Shown piece by piece: positions 40,617 through 49,221 of a stretch of 49,380 bases of DNA. The DNA is from a bacterium (GTDB lineage Bacteria; Zixibacteria; MSB-5A5; GN15; FEB-12). The stretch covers positions 1-49,380 of the forward strand of contig JAUWIB010000138.1 in assembly GCA_030605565.1 (NCBI GenBank), in the 5' to 3' direction. The translations under genes were made by a program, and so were the position numbers. The notes beneath the pieces are model-generated. The model was not told the DNA's origin. It ran no database searches and saw only the letters and a list, made by a program, of their open reading frames with translations. Position 1 is the first letter of the stretch. Each line of letters begins with the position of its first letter.

Positions 40617-43364
40617 CTACAGTAATACCGATACCGAGACACGCAACGTGTTTCGCAGTGACTCCGTCGATCCGCTGGGGATGTAAGAAAAGTCGAACTT
40701 GAACTTGTCGAAAAGCGACAAACCCACCCCCAGTGTCATGGTCTTGACGGCACCCTCTTCGTCATGTATATACCCGGCGCGCAGCGCAAAGATATTGGCA
40801 TACAGGAACTCCGCTCCGGAGTTGAGAATCAGTTGTTTCAACTCCTCGCTCAGGCCATCATCCACGCCGACCAGGATTTTGTTCACCTCCGAGGTCACCA
40901 GCAGTTGGTAGTACTCGGACTGAAGCAACTTGTAGGCGAAACCAACAGCCAGGTTGCGCGGCAGGTGGTCAGCCTGGGCGGCATCAATATAAGCCATCTT
41001 GGGACCGAGGTTGGTGAGAGCCATCCCCAGGGTCAGACGATGCGACAACATATACATCAACCCGAAATCCACGGCAAAGCCGGCCGATGTTCCCTTGCCC
41101 TTTTCCAGACCGGCTCCAAGATCAGACAGTTTGGAATAAAGCACCTTGGCCGACAAACCGACCTTGAGACGCGAAGTCAGAGCCGTACCGTAGGAACCGG
41201 TAAAGGAAATATCAAAACTATCGAACGAACCGAGTGTGTCGGCCGCCTCGTTGGTTCGCAGGAATTCCCCGTAGGAGATGAAAGTGATGTTACCGCCGAA
41301 GGTACCCCATTCCTCGCTCGAAGTTACGAACGACACGAATTCGTAGTATACGTCGTCGGTGAGTTCCGGCAGCCACTTTACGTGCATCAGTGTAATCTGT
41401 GACAGGGCGTTGGCCTTGGTGACGATCTTGTTGTCACCGACCAGCCACAATTCATCTTCCACTGCGTACACGTCGGCGGTCGGTCGGCGATCGAGGCCTC
41501 TGATATTGGCCCGTTCCCAGTAATAGCCGTCATAGGTCAACAGGCCGACGTCGGTCGCAAAGAAGAGCCGTTCACCACTACGGGTGATATCATAAATACG
41601 CGCCGCTGCCGGGTTGCGATACATCTTCACTCGGCGTCCCACTACGAGAGGGTCGTCATCGAGATCGTTGATATCTTTCAACAACTCAGCGTAGGCTTGG
41701 TGATCTGAGCTATCTTCGTGCTTCTTGACATCGACCAGTTGGTCAAAGGTCTCGCCCTCTTTCATGCGATAGTCTCGGTATCCCGGCATCGTCCAGGTCG
41801 ATCCGTCGAAATACAGCAGACCATAGTCGGTGCCTATCCAGACACGATTGTTGGGTCCGCCATAGATGGCATTGACCTTACCTTTGATTGAGGCCAGGTA
41901 GGGCGCCCGCACGATGTTGCCGGGCTGAAGACCGTCGGTGGGAGCAGTGTCGGGAGCGCCTGGGTTGTCGCTTACTGACGGCGTACCGGTGGTGTCAGGT
42001 ATCGCGCTGGAATCAGAGGCTGAATCGGTGTCGCTTAGGCCCTCGGCTACCATCGACATTATATTTCTGGCGCCGTCATCAGAGCCGGCTGGGTCCACCA
42101 TGCCCACACCGCCGGTAGCCTCGTTGGCCTGTATAAACTTCTCGAGATAGATCTTTCGCTCAGTGGGAGAGCCGTAGACAGCAAAGCGCTCGGCAATCGA
42201 TTCCGGGGTGTCGTCGAGGACGACCTTATAGCTCATACTGTTAGACCATCGCCGTCCGTCGAAATGGTAAAGGTCGTCGCCAACAACAATCCAGAGATCG
42301 TTCTGTGAATGACCACCGATCGCTTGTACCGGCCCGCCGGGCAATTGGTCGACACCTTCAACCGGCGCCAGCCGCCGGCCGAAGAACCGAACCGGACCGT
42401 TGCTGGTGCCGATGATAGCCATGTTCTGGACGGTATGGATGGATAGAATGGTGTCGGAGGGGAGTCCATCCTCAATCGACAGTGTCTGCCAACTATGACC
42501 GTTGTAGACTACAAGACCGTCATTGGTTCCTACCAGCAGATTCTTGTCAACCGCCGCGATTGCCGACGGCTCACCGGCATAATTGATGCCGTAGGGAACA
42601 GTGAGTTCTTCCTTGATGAACCGTGAGCGCGCCTTTTCGACGGCCACGGCGATTCGGTCGGCCTCCACCTCAGCCAGACTGCTGTCTTTCAGACCGTCCT
42701 TGAGATAACGCTCAATGTCGTTTACCCGATCCCAATTGATGCGGCACTCATTATAACCGGCCAGCAAAGTGTCCAATAATGACTGAAGATATCCCGACCC
42801 GGAGTAATCTGCTTCCACGGCTGCAATAACCCTGGATGTGATATCCTCCAGGTAGGCGTATTCCCTATTGTTATTGACGGCAGCCACTCGCTCGACCATG
42901 CCTTGCAAGCGCTCTTCGTCGGTCACGTTGAAGTAGGATGCCAGGATTTTCTTGACTGTTTGATCCGTCTTGGTGCTGAACCGCTCATGGACAAACCAAT
43001 CCTTGTTATCAAAGCGAACCAACCCAGCCGGGGTCAGGGCCCAGATTTCATACGCGGTGTAGTCACCGCCGCCACTCTGCTTAAGCGTCGCTATCGCCTT
43101 CAACGGTCGGAAGCGTTCCGGAATACGCGCCTCTATCCATGAATCGGCCAGGGGGTATGCGCCCAACCCGGCGGGATTCCAGTGAGTGGCCGTGGCATCA
43201 TCGGTAATGGCCACATACGCTTCGCCCATAGCCGCGGCGCGCGCACCCGGCGCGATTCTGAGATAAAGCACGGCGGCGTTTGATATATCCGCCCAGGCAT
43301 CCCCTGCCAGCGCCAGTGAAACCATCACCACGGCCAGCAGGAAAAATATCGGGTATCGCTTCAT
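40617..43364 (-). CDS. PorV-like outer-membrane barrel with a large beta-propeller insertion
   Basis: This 915-residue protein starts at an ATG with GAGGAGAAGGAA before it, and has a signal peptide (1-26). Residues 30-70 carry the PorV/PorQ start (IAPGARAAAMGEAYVAITDD, then ATATHWNPAGLGAYPL). The barrel then stops: residues about 80-650 hold a helical part and two-component-regulator-type propeller blades (VDKNLLVGTNDGLVVYNG, GPNNRVWIGTDYGLLYFDG, FATDVGLLTYDG). There is also an Asp/Ser/Thr/Pro-rich linker (about 435-480). The barrel resumes at HVKWLPELTDDVYYEF (about 658) and ends TLRVSVSVLL. The two barrel parts together (about 330 residues) equal a normal PorV. It lies 13 bp after the PorU-like gene. 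It probably shuttles substrates to the sortase. Confidence 0.8.
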   Translation of the reverse strand: MKRYPIFFLLAVVMVSLALAGDAWADISNAAVLYLRIAPGARAAAMGEAYVAITDDATATHWNPAGLGAYPLADSWIEARIPERFRPLKAIATLKQSGGGDYTAYEIWALTPAGLVRFDNKDWFVHERFSTKTDQTVKKILASYFNVTDEERLQGMVERVAAVNNNREYAYLEDITSRVIAAVEADYSGSGYLQSLLDTLLAGYNECRINWDRVNDIERYLKDGLKDSSLAEVEADRIAVAVEKARSRFIKEELTVPYGINYAGEPSAIAAVDKNLLVGTNDGLVVYNGHSWQTLSIEDGLPSDTILSIHTVQNMAIIGTSNGPVRFFGRRLAPVEGVDQLPGGPVQAIGGHSQNDLWIVVGDDLYHFDGRRWSNSMSYKVVLDDTPESIAERFAVYGSPTERKIYLEKFIQANEATGGVGMVDPAGSDDGARNIMSMVAEGLSDTDSASDSSAIPDTTGTPSVSDNPGAPDTAPTDGLQPGNIVRAPYLASIKGKVNAIYGGPNNRVWIGTDYGLLYFDGSTWTMPGYRDYRMKEGETFDQLVDVKKHEDSSDHQAYAELLKDINDLDDDPLVVGRRVKMYRNPAAARIYDITRSGERLFFATDVGLLTYDGYYWERANIRGLDRRPTADVYAVEDELWLVGDNKIVTKANALSQITLMHVKWLPELTDDVYYEFVSFVTSSEEWGTFGGNITFISYGEFLRTNEAADTLGSFDSFDISFTGSYGTALTSRLKVGLSAKVLYSKLSDLGAGLEKGKGTSAGFAVDFGLMYMLSHRLTLGMALTNLGPKMAYIDAAQADHLPRNLAVGFAYKLLQSEYYQLLVTSEVNKILVGVDDGLSEELKQLILNSGAEFLYANIFALRAGYIHDEEGAVKTMTLGVGLSLFDKFKFDFSYIPSGSTESLRNTLRVSVSVLL

Positions 43365-43377
43365 TTCCTTCTCCTCA

Positions 43378-46300
43378 TTAATTGACTACTACTACTTTTC
43401 CAAACATCTCGACTGGCTCACGATCATCAACAGATCGAGCCGTCGCCTTGTAAATATAGACTCCGGTGGCGACGCGGTCGCCGGTGAAGTCCTCTCCTCT
43501 CCAGATGAACTCGTCATGGTATCCGGGGGAGAGTGAGTTTTGACTATAACTCTTAATCTTTCGACCGGAAAGTGTAAAAATCTCCAGGGAAAAACTTTCC
43601 AATTGGCGCGCCGCATAAAACGAAAACCGGGTGACGTCCTGCATCGGATTCGGGTAGTTCAAAAGGTCTACTATAGCCGGCCCGTCGGCAGCGACGATCT
43701 CTGCGGCGAACTCCGTTGAGGCTGAGTTATTGGCGTTATCCCACGCCTTGATTTTGAAGTCATGGCGACCGACGGTAAGGCTGTCAAGGGCATAGCCAAC
43801 ACTTCCGCGCGTATAATTGTCGGTGTCATATTCGAACCGGCTGGTTAGGTTAACGACCTTATCGGAGCGACCGTCGATCTCCAGAGTTACGCCGTGTCCG
43901 AGGCCGCCGGCCAGGTTGATGCCGGACGAGTCGCTCAGCGTTATCTGAAGGTGATCGTCCGATTGAATCGGATCACCACTAACGAACCCCTTGCGGCTCA
44001 TGATCTGATAGCTAATCGACGGTCCAATACTGTCCGTCACATCGGCGATGGAGTCGATGACATAAATGGAATCAACGATACCGGCCGCATCGATCGTGTC
44101 GAAAGTCGCGTAAGCCATGATCCGAGCGCTCCGACCGCCAAAGCCGATATCCAGCGGCGGCATGAATTCAAAGTCGAACCGGCCAGCCTCAATGCCGGCT
44201 GTACCGCGATAGATGCCGGCGCCGTTGACAGCGTACTCAATAGTCCCCCCCGTACCACCGTGTTCAGCCGAGTTGTAGCTCCGCCGCTTGTCGGAGTCGT
44301 ACACTCTGATGCTCAGGAAGCCATTGGCAGCCACCGTGTTGCCGAAATCGTCAATTATCTCTCCGCTGACTCTTGCCGGACGCAAGGCCACCAGACTGTC
44401 CGGCGCCGTCAGATAACGAATTCCCAATTGAGGTCGCGCCAGTTTCACTAAAGGGTCACCGATGAAGATAAAAGCCCGATCGTTGTTGGTTAATGTGCTC
44501 GGCCCGCCCGCCCAAAGCTGGTGCAGAAGTTTGGCCGTGTAAATCGTCTCACACATGGATAACTCATCGGAGTTGAAAAGGACATCATAGACCGTTTGAT
44601 TAAACTGTTTGTTGGGAGTTGCCCAGACCAAACGGGTGGCCGAAACAACGGCGATCGCCCCGCCGTCCGGGCTGGTGATCAACTCTTCAGCCATCGCCTT
44701 ACCTTCCGGGCCGTCATAAGCGCCGATAGCACAGGACGCGGCCAATACCAGGGGAAGCCGATCGGCGTTGGTCAACCTCGGCAGGTCGTCGATGATCGTG
44801 AGAATCCGCTCGTGAGCCCACAGACCGGGGTTGCCGTGACCGACGTAGTTTACCACCAGGCGTCCCGCGTTGAAAGCATTCACGATTGCGTTATTGACAC
44901 TGGGCTTGCGCGAATTCACGAAAGGATGCTCGATAGCATATATCTTGTCACGCGAATATAATCGCGGCAGATGGTACATCTGCAGAGTGTCGGTTTGTCC
45001 GGTATGCACCAACTCAGAAGTGCGCGCACCGGCGAACTCGTCATCGGCCACCAACGCTATCTCAGTTCGCCAGAGACCGAAATTCGACGGTGATTCGTAA
45101 CGTCGCGTTTTGTCGATGATGGTACGTATCTCGCCCACGTCACGCACTGTCCAGCGAGCCGAAATCATGTCTACGCCGCGGTCCGCACCCGGGCTGTAAC
45201 TGGTGTCGCCGTCCAGAACACCATACTCGCCGAAATAGACGTAGTTGTCGTCGCTGTATGCGAATGAATTGTCATACGGATGTATGAACGGCGGTACGTA
45301 ATTGGGTGCATCATCTCCGAAGTGGTTCAGGAAATCATAATGCCCGTCACCAACCAGGAGCATCATCGAGGGCGCCGGCTCCGGGTAGTTCTCGTAGGCG
45401 AATTTCAGATAGTCCCTTATGGCCACCGGGTCGAACAGACCGTAGGCGAAGTTCTCGATAATATCTTCGACCGTAACCATCCGAATGGACACACCCTCCG
45501 CCTGACGGTAGTCGATGTACTCCTGCATGGCGTCGGTGAACTGATTGGCTGTAATGATTATCAAGTCAGCCTGGTTCCCGGGTGAGCGCAGGTCGGTTGT
45601 CATCGTCCTGCTGATTGATGCCGGAGCCAAGGTGCGGTTGCTTGTCGTAGCATAGAAGTGGCTGGGGTGTGACGGGGTCAAGGCAACCGCAAAGGAAATA
45701 AGACCGCCCTGTGAAACATAACCATCGATCAACTGTGGTCGCAACGGGGTGCCGATATCCAAGATCATGGGCGCCTGCGAGAAACCATCAACCAGTTCGA
45801 TCCGCGCCGGACCGTCGTAAGCGACCAGGTTGAACTCCAGTCGGTCACTCACTGGTGTCAGTTCACATTGATACATGACGTTGACGTAATCAAGGAAGGG
45901 ACTACGAGACTCGTAGGTGGAAAATGTCAGCCGGAACTGGTTGAGCCCCTCGCGCAGTGAGGCGACGGCGAAGGTGCAACTGGAGTCGTCGCATGATAGT
46001 TTCGCTGCCGTCCCACCGGAGACCAGCAGCGTGTATGAATCGCCGTAAGAGGGTAGCTCTGCCACCACTCGTACCTCGGCCGGAGGTCCCGGCACCACGT
46101 TGGTTGCGGCGATATAGAATGAAGGGCTCAGTTCGTCGGTCCAGAACCAGCGGTAGAAATCCCGGAGATGGCCCATGTTATCAATACTAAAGATAGTGTC
46201 ACGCTCGGAATGAACATGACGACGAAAAGAGGTGAAAACGGTATCTTCGAATCCGTCGGGTGTGCCATCAACGCCGGTCATGCGCAGACCGGGAGAACCC

Positions 46301-47232
46301 ACCGATTCGGATACGGTCAGCCAGTAGATATTGGACTCAGTGTAGTGGTGGTGGTGATACCTGGCGGAATCGAAGGGGCCATACAGCCAGCGGTTGACCG
46401 ACTCACCATAAAACAGAATATAATCATCGCGGTCGAAAACTCCGTCGTTGCCGTCTTCGACGATAATAGCCACCTCACGAAAATCCGGCCGGGGGCGGTC
46501 ATTAGGAACTTCCAACTGACGGCCGCCGCCGTTGAACAAATGTATGTCGTCCGATTCCAGGCCGGTGAGTATCATTCCCGCGTTCTGCAGTTGCGCTCCG
46601 GTAACTTTGTAAAGACCGCTCTGATCGACAGCCACCCGGTACCATTCGGAGACGTCCGCGAAAGAACTTGTTGCCAATTGTCTCCCAGCCCGCTTCGTCT
46701 CAGTCGGCCATCGGCTCATCTGGTCGTAATTGGCAACCACGGCCTCAAAGATACGATCGAAAAACGGGTCGGCGGCTGTCGGTACATCGCTGGAGCGACC
46801 GCCATGATAGCGGAGATGCACTTCCACTTGTCGATAAATAGTACCGCCGGACACCGGGTAGACACGTAGCGCCGCCAGTTGCCGACCACGGACTCGAAAC
46901 GAGGGCATGATACGAACCGGTTCTCCGGAGCGGGCCGAACGGTCAAGCTCGCTTGAAGCTATCGACGTTGGCCGGTGTCGTTCAGCCGATATCAACTGAA
47001 CCGATCCACCGGGCGGCATAGCGATCAGGGTTACGCTGTAGAACTGCCGAGTGGAGTCGGGGCCGGTTTCCTCAAACAGATCAGAGGGGTCACTGGGGAT
47101 ATTGAATCTGAAGCGGTACTCCGAACCGTCAGACGCGATTGTCTCAATATCCGCAGCGTTCAGCCCACACGGGTACAGCCCAGCCAGAATGCCGATGAGC
47201 AGAAAGAATGATTTACACAGAGTTCTGTCCAT
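43378..47232 (-). CDS. porU: PorU-like C25 (gingipain-type) peptidase with C-terminal sorting domain
   Basis: This is a 1284-residue protein. The frame reaches 47298, but the ATG at 47232 begins a proper signal peptide (CKSFFLLIGILAGLYPCGLNAA). N-terminal strand domains come first. The C25 catalytic domain (about 555-920) follows, with LLVGDGHYDFL, the catalytic His in VNYVGHGNPGLWAHE (near 797) and Cys in LAASCAIGAYDGPEGKAMAE (near 832). Ig-like domains come next, and a final sorting domain (NYPNPMQDVTRFSFY, LEIFTLSGRKIKSY). PorU is the type IX secretion sortase that removes substrate C-terminal domains and keeps its own. Adjacency to a PorV-like gene supports PorU over a plain gingipain. 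Confidence 0.82.
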   Translation of the reverse strand: MDRTLCKSFFLLIGILAGLYPCGLNAADIETIASDGSEYRFRFNIPSDPSDLFEETGPDSTRQFYSVTLIAMPPGGSVQLISAERHRPTSIASSELDRSARSGEPVRIMPSFRVRGRQLAALRVYPVSGGTIYRQVEVHLRYHGGRSSDVPTAADPFFDRIFEAVVANYDQMSRWPTETKRAGRQLATSSFADVSEWYRVAVDQSGLYKVTGAQLQNAGMILTGLESDDIHLFNGGGRQLEVPNDRPRPDFREVAIIVEDGNDGVFDRDDYILFYGESVNRWLYGPFDSARYHHHHYTESNIYWLTVSESVGSPGLRMTGVDGTPDGFEDTVFTSFRRHVHSERDTIFSIDNMGHLRDFYRWFWTDELSPSFYIAATNVVPGPPAEVRVVAELPSYGDSYTLLVSGGTAAKLSCDDSSCTFAVASLREGLNQFRLTFSTYESRSPFLDYVNVMYQCELTPVSDRLEFNLVAYDGPARIELVDGFSQAPMILDIGTPLRPQLIDGYVSQGGLISFAVALTPSHPSHFYATTSNRTLAPASISRTMTTDLRSPGNQADLIIITANQFTDAMQEYIDYRQAEGVSIRMVTVEDIIENFAYGLFDPVAIRDYLKFAYENYPEPAPSMMLLVGDGHYDFLNHFGDDAPNYVPPFIHPYDNSFAYSDDNYVYFGEYGVLDGDTSYSPGADRGVDMISARWTVRDVGEIRTIIDKTRRYESPSNFGLWRTEIALVADDEFAGARTSELVHTGQTDTLQMYHLPRLYSRDKIYAIEHPFVNSRKPSVNNAIVNAFNAGRLVVNYVGHGNPGLWAHERILTIIDDLPRLTNADRLPLVLAASCAIGAYDGPEGKAMAEELITSPDGGAIAVVSATRLVWATPNKQFNQTVYDVLFNSDELSMCETIYTAKLLHQLWAGGPSTLTNNDRAFIFIGDPLVKLARPQLGIRYLTAPDSLVALRPARVSGEIIDDFGNTVAANGFLSIRVYDSDKRRSYNSAEHGGTGGTIEYAVNGAGIYRGTAGIEAGRFDFEFMPPLDIGFGGRSARIMAYATFDTIDAAGIVDSIYVIDSIADVTDSIGPSISYQIMSRKGFVSGDPIQSDDHLQITLSDSSGINLAGGLGHGVTLEIDGRSDKVVNLTSRFEYDTDNYTRGSVGYALDSLTVGRHDFKIKAWDNANNSASTEFAAEIVAADGPAIVDLLNYPNPMQDVTRFSFYAARQLESFSLEIFTLSGRKIKSYSQNSLSPGYHDEFIWRGEDFTGDRVATGVYIYKATARSVDDREPVEMFGKVVVVN

Positions 47233-47400
47233 ACGAAACCGGGACCTCATCCCGGCCCTGGAACCGAAGTACAAATATAGCAACGGTCTCGGGGCCACAA
47301 GTGACCTACCTTAATATTGTGCCGACCTCGCCAAGTCGGGTGAAACAACCAGATAACCGTTAAGCTATACTTATCTCCTTCATCACTGTATAATCGACAG

Positions 47401-47429
47401 ATAGTACGAAGTTCCTTAGAAAATGTCAA
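47401..47429 (-). promoter_or_regulatory. Sigma70-type promoter upstream of the PorU-like gene
   Basis: On the minus strand a perfect -35 TTGACA (47429-47424) is spaced 17 bases from TACTAT (47406-47401), 5 of 6 to the -10 consensus. Transcription would begin near 47394, leaving a leader of about 160 bases. The leader ends in a CCGGGA/TCCCGG hairpin (47240-47256) just before the chosen start codon, with GAGG in its loop. Confidence 0.6.
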
Positions 47430-47659
47430 GTCCGTAAGTATTTGCTTTGGCCAACCTGCCTGCAAAAATCTGGCCGAAACCGACGGTTTCCGACACGGCT
47501 CCGCCTACTCCCTTCTGGGTTACAGCCTTGCTTGGGGATTCAGACGCACCAAACCAGTCGATTGTTCAAGAGTTGAACAGGAGAATTGGCCTGAATGATG
47601 AAATGGGTTGCACATGATGGTTTGTTCAGCGCATAGCGCGACAATCAGGCTTACCTGTC

Positions 47660-47679
47660 ATTCCGGCGAAGGCCGGAAT
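47660..47679. repeat. REP-like hairpin
   Basis: An 8-bp perfect stem (ATTCCGGC / GCCGGAAT) with a GAAG loop is preceded by CTGTC. It is a common REP type in bacterial genomes. Related CTGTCATTCC motifs occur at 24919-24945. It lies in the 47430-47900 gap, which shows no gene. Confidence 0.6.
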
Positions 47680-47705
47680 CCAGTAGGTCAGTCCGCCGCG
47701 GCGGA

Positions 47706-47754
47706 TTGTGATCCTGATACCTATCGTCAGGAGCACAGGGCTCCTGACCTACTA
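47706..47754. repeat. Dispersed palindromic repeat, family 1, copy B
   Basis: TTGTGATCCTGA is followed by the palindrome GTCAGGAGC / GCTCCTGAC (47726-47748) and CTACT. It aligns with the block at 213-270 at the other end of the window, but the palindrome's inner bases differ in a compensatory way (GGAGC/GCTCC here against GGTCC-like there). This suggests that the fold, not the exact sequence, is kept. Confidence 0.6.
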
Positions 47755-47900
47755 CTTGTTTGGGGCGGGTTGCTCTTCGTTCATGGCCAAACAAGTTTGA
47801 CCAAGCCACCTAGCCGCACGAAGAACTGTGGAGGGAAGAGTTCACTTCTGGCTGGGAGTCACGTTGGCTATTTTCACCTTGACATGTTTTCGCATTGCAC

Positions 47901-47929
47901 TTGACGGGCGGTTTGTACGTCATTATTAT
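47901..47929 (+). promoter_or_regulatory. Sigma70-type promoter for the small ORF and secreted-protein gene
   Basis: TTGACG (47901-47906) is spaced 17 bases from TATTAT (47924-47929); each is 5 of 6 to consensus. The start of transcription would be near 47936, about 65 bases before the 21-codon ORF at 48000. No other good promoter is seen between here and the gene at 48172. Confidence 0.55.
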
Positions 47930-47999
47930 AGACACGGCACAAGATAATTGATACTGATCGGGATATTGGCTGTACGAGAAACCAAAACAAGGAGGATAT

Positions 48000-48065
48000 A
48001 TGCAACGAAAGCTGTTGGGGATATACCGTTTTTCAGGCGGACCACCGCCGGTGCCGTGCCCGTAG
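48000..48065 (+). CDS. 21-residue small ORF, possible leader peptide or paralogue remnant
   Basis: The ATG has an excellent ribosome-binding site (AAGGAGG, four bases before). The peptide is short and basic, then Gly-Gly, and ends PPPVPCP. The downstream gene shares both ends: AAGGAGGA plus ATGCA at its start and PPLPCP as its last residues. A 6-bp hairpin (GCCCGT/ACGGGC, 48058-48079) covers the stop codon. Three consecutive prolines are a known ribosome-stalling context, so a leader-peptide role is possible. It could equally be the remains of an internally deleted duplicate of the next gene. Confidence 0.4.
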   Translation: MQRKLLGIYRFSGGPPPVPCP

Positions 48066-48090
48066 ATACCTGCACGGGCCATTGCGGTGG

Positions 48091-48131
48091 CATGGGCTAA
48101 GAAGACAGCCGGTACTTAGCACCTGCCCATG
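48091..48131 (+). promoter_or_regulatory. Leader hairpins before the secreted-protein gene
   Basis: A 6-bp perfect stem GCTAAG/CTTAGC (48096-48101 with 48115-48120) overlaps a 7-bp stem CATGGGC/GCCCATG (48091-48097 with 48125-48131). The two share bases 48096-48097, so they compete or form one stem with a bulge. They lie between the small ORF and the strong ribosome-binding site at 48161-48170. A regulatory role is inference; no known riboswitch class is recognised. Confidence 0.35.
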
Positions 48132-48171
48132 GGCGTTGACAAAGTCCGGCAAACTTAATGAAGGAGGAGGC

Positions 48172-49221
48172 ATGCAAAAGTCTATATGCATACTTACCTG
48201 CTGTATCGCCGTGTTCCTAGCACTCACGGTTCCAGAGTTCTGTGATGCCAGTTCCTACGTAGTACTCCCATTTGATATCGAGTTCGAACCGGTAACTGCG
48301 CTGGAAACAGGCGAACCGATATCCATGAGGATGACGCTTCAGCGTAGTCAGGACAGTGGGAAGACCATTGAACTGGAGTTGAGCGGACATCGAGGCTTGG
48401 TTCCGCAGGGTCCTGCAAGTCGGTCGGGCACACTTGATGGGGACGGGAAGTATACGACCGAGTTTGACCTGATCATCCCGAAAGGCGATACCTCAAGTAT
48501 ATCCGTAGTTATCAGATGCGGCCTGGTTAAGATGAAGACCAAGAGGTGGTTCGTTACGACCGGAGAGACGGTACGGTACTGGAAGGCCAATCCTCTCGAG
48601 GCGAACCCGGAGGATGCGGCCGGCCCACCGCCCGGTCGGCGGGGTCGGATTATCCCGGGCGAGTTCCCGGATTTGGACAGCATTTATGGCATTCCGCCGG
48701 AGATGATCCATCCCGACTATAGGGAGCCGGATTCAACACAAACGAGAATCTATGAACCGTTGCCCACGAAGGCAGAAATGGACTCCGCAGTCCTGGAGAT
48801 GCAAAGACTCCGTCTGCGCGAGTTGGAGCAGACACCGCTGACCGGATACGGCAGACAGCTTGTTAAGGTCGGAGATACTATCTGGATCAGGAACTACGGT
48901 GAGACCAAATTCCGCGTAGCCGAGAAGATAAGGGACCTTGAAGCTCACATGCAGGCGGTGACGGATTCTATCGCTGCCATCCCTCCTGAAACGATGTTCG
49001 ACGTTCTTTACTTCGTAAAGGACTCATCACAGTTGACCAATCTTCAGTCTCTCATTAAGGACTTGCTGCTGACAAGACAGGAGGGAGTGTATCGATGTCG
49101 CATTTCAAAAGCCCTAATAAAGACTATACTTGATCGATACGGGATCGGTCCAACCTATCCGGATGATTCCCCGGAGAAATGGAGGGACCTGTTCGATTCC
49201 CCACCGCTGCCGTGTCCGTGA
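48172..49221 (+). CDS. Secreted protein of unknown function
   Basis: This 349-residue protein starts at the ATG at 48172, directly after AAGGAGGAGG; the upstream frame extension to 48082 covers leader hairpins. The signal peptide is MQKSICILTCCIAVFLALTV...CDA. An N-terminal strand-rich region follows (about 30-145: YVVLPFDIEFEPVTALETGE, ISVVIRCGLVKMKTKRWFVT), then a Pro/Gly/Arg linker (AAGPPPGRRGRI), and a charged helical region (about 220-290). The end is DSPPLPCP, like the small ORF before it. I do not recognise the family. The strand-rich part may be an Ig-like domain. The 159 bases after the stop show nothing recognisable. Confidence 0.75.
   Translation: MQKSICILTCCIAVFLALTVPEFCDASSYVVLPFDIEFEPVTALETGEPISMRMTLQRSQDSGKTIELELSGHRGLVPQGPASRSGTLDGDGKYTTEFDLIIPKGDTSSISVVIRCGLVKMKTKRWFVTTGETVRYWKANPLEANPEDAAGPPPGRRGRIIPGEFPDLDSIYGIPPEMIHPDYREPDSTQTRIYEPLPTKAEMDSAVLEMQRLRLRELEQTPLTGYGRQLVKVGDTIWIRNYGETKFRVAEKIRDLEAHMQAVTDSIAAIPPETMFDVLYFVKDSSQLTNLQSLIKDLLLTRQEGVYRCRISKALIKTILDRYGIGPTYPDDSPEKWRDLFDSPPLPCP

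Noticed and set aside
47247-47465. Short minus-strand frame upstream of the PorU-like gene
   Set aside because: It runs across the promoter and leader, has no ribosome-binding site and shows no recognisable sequence.
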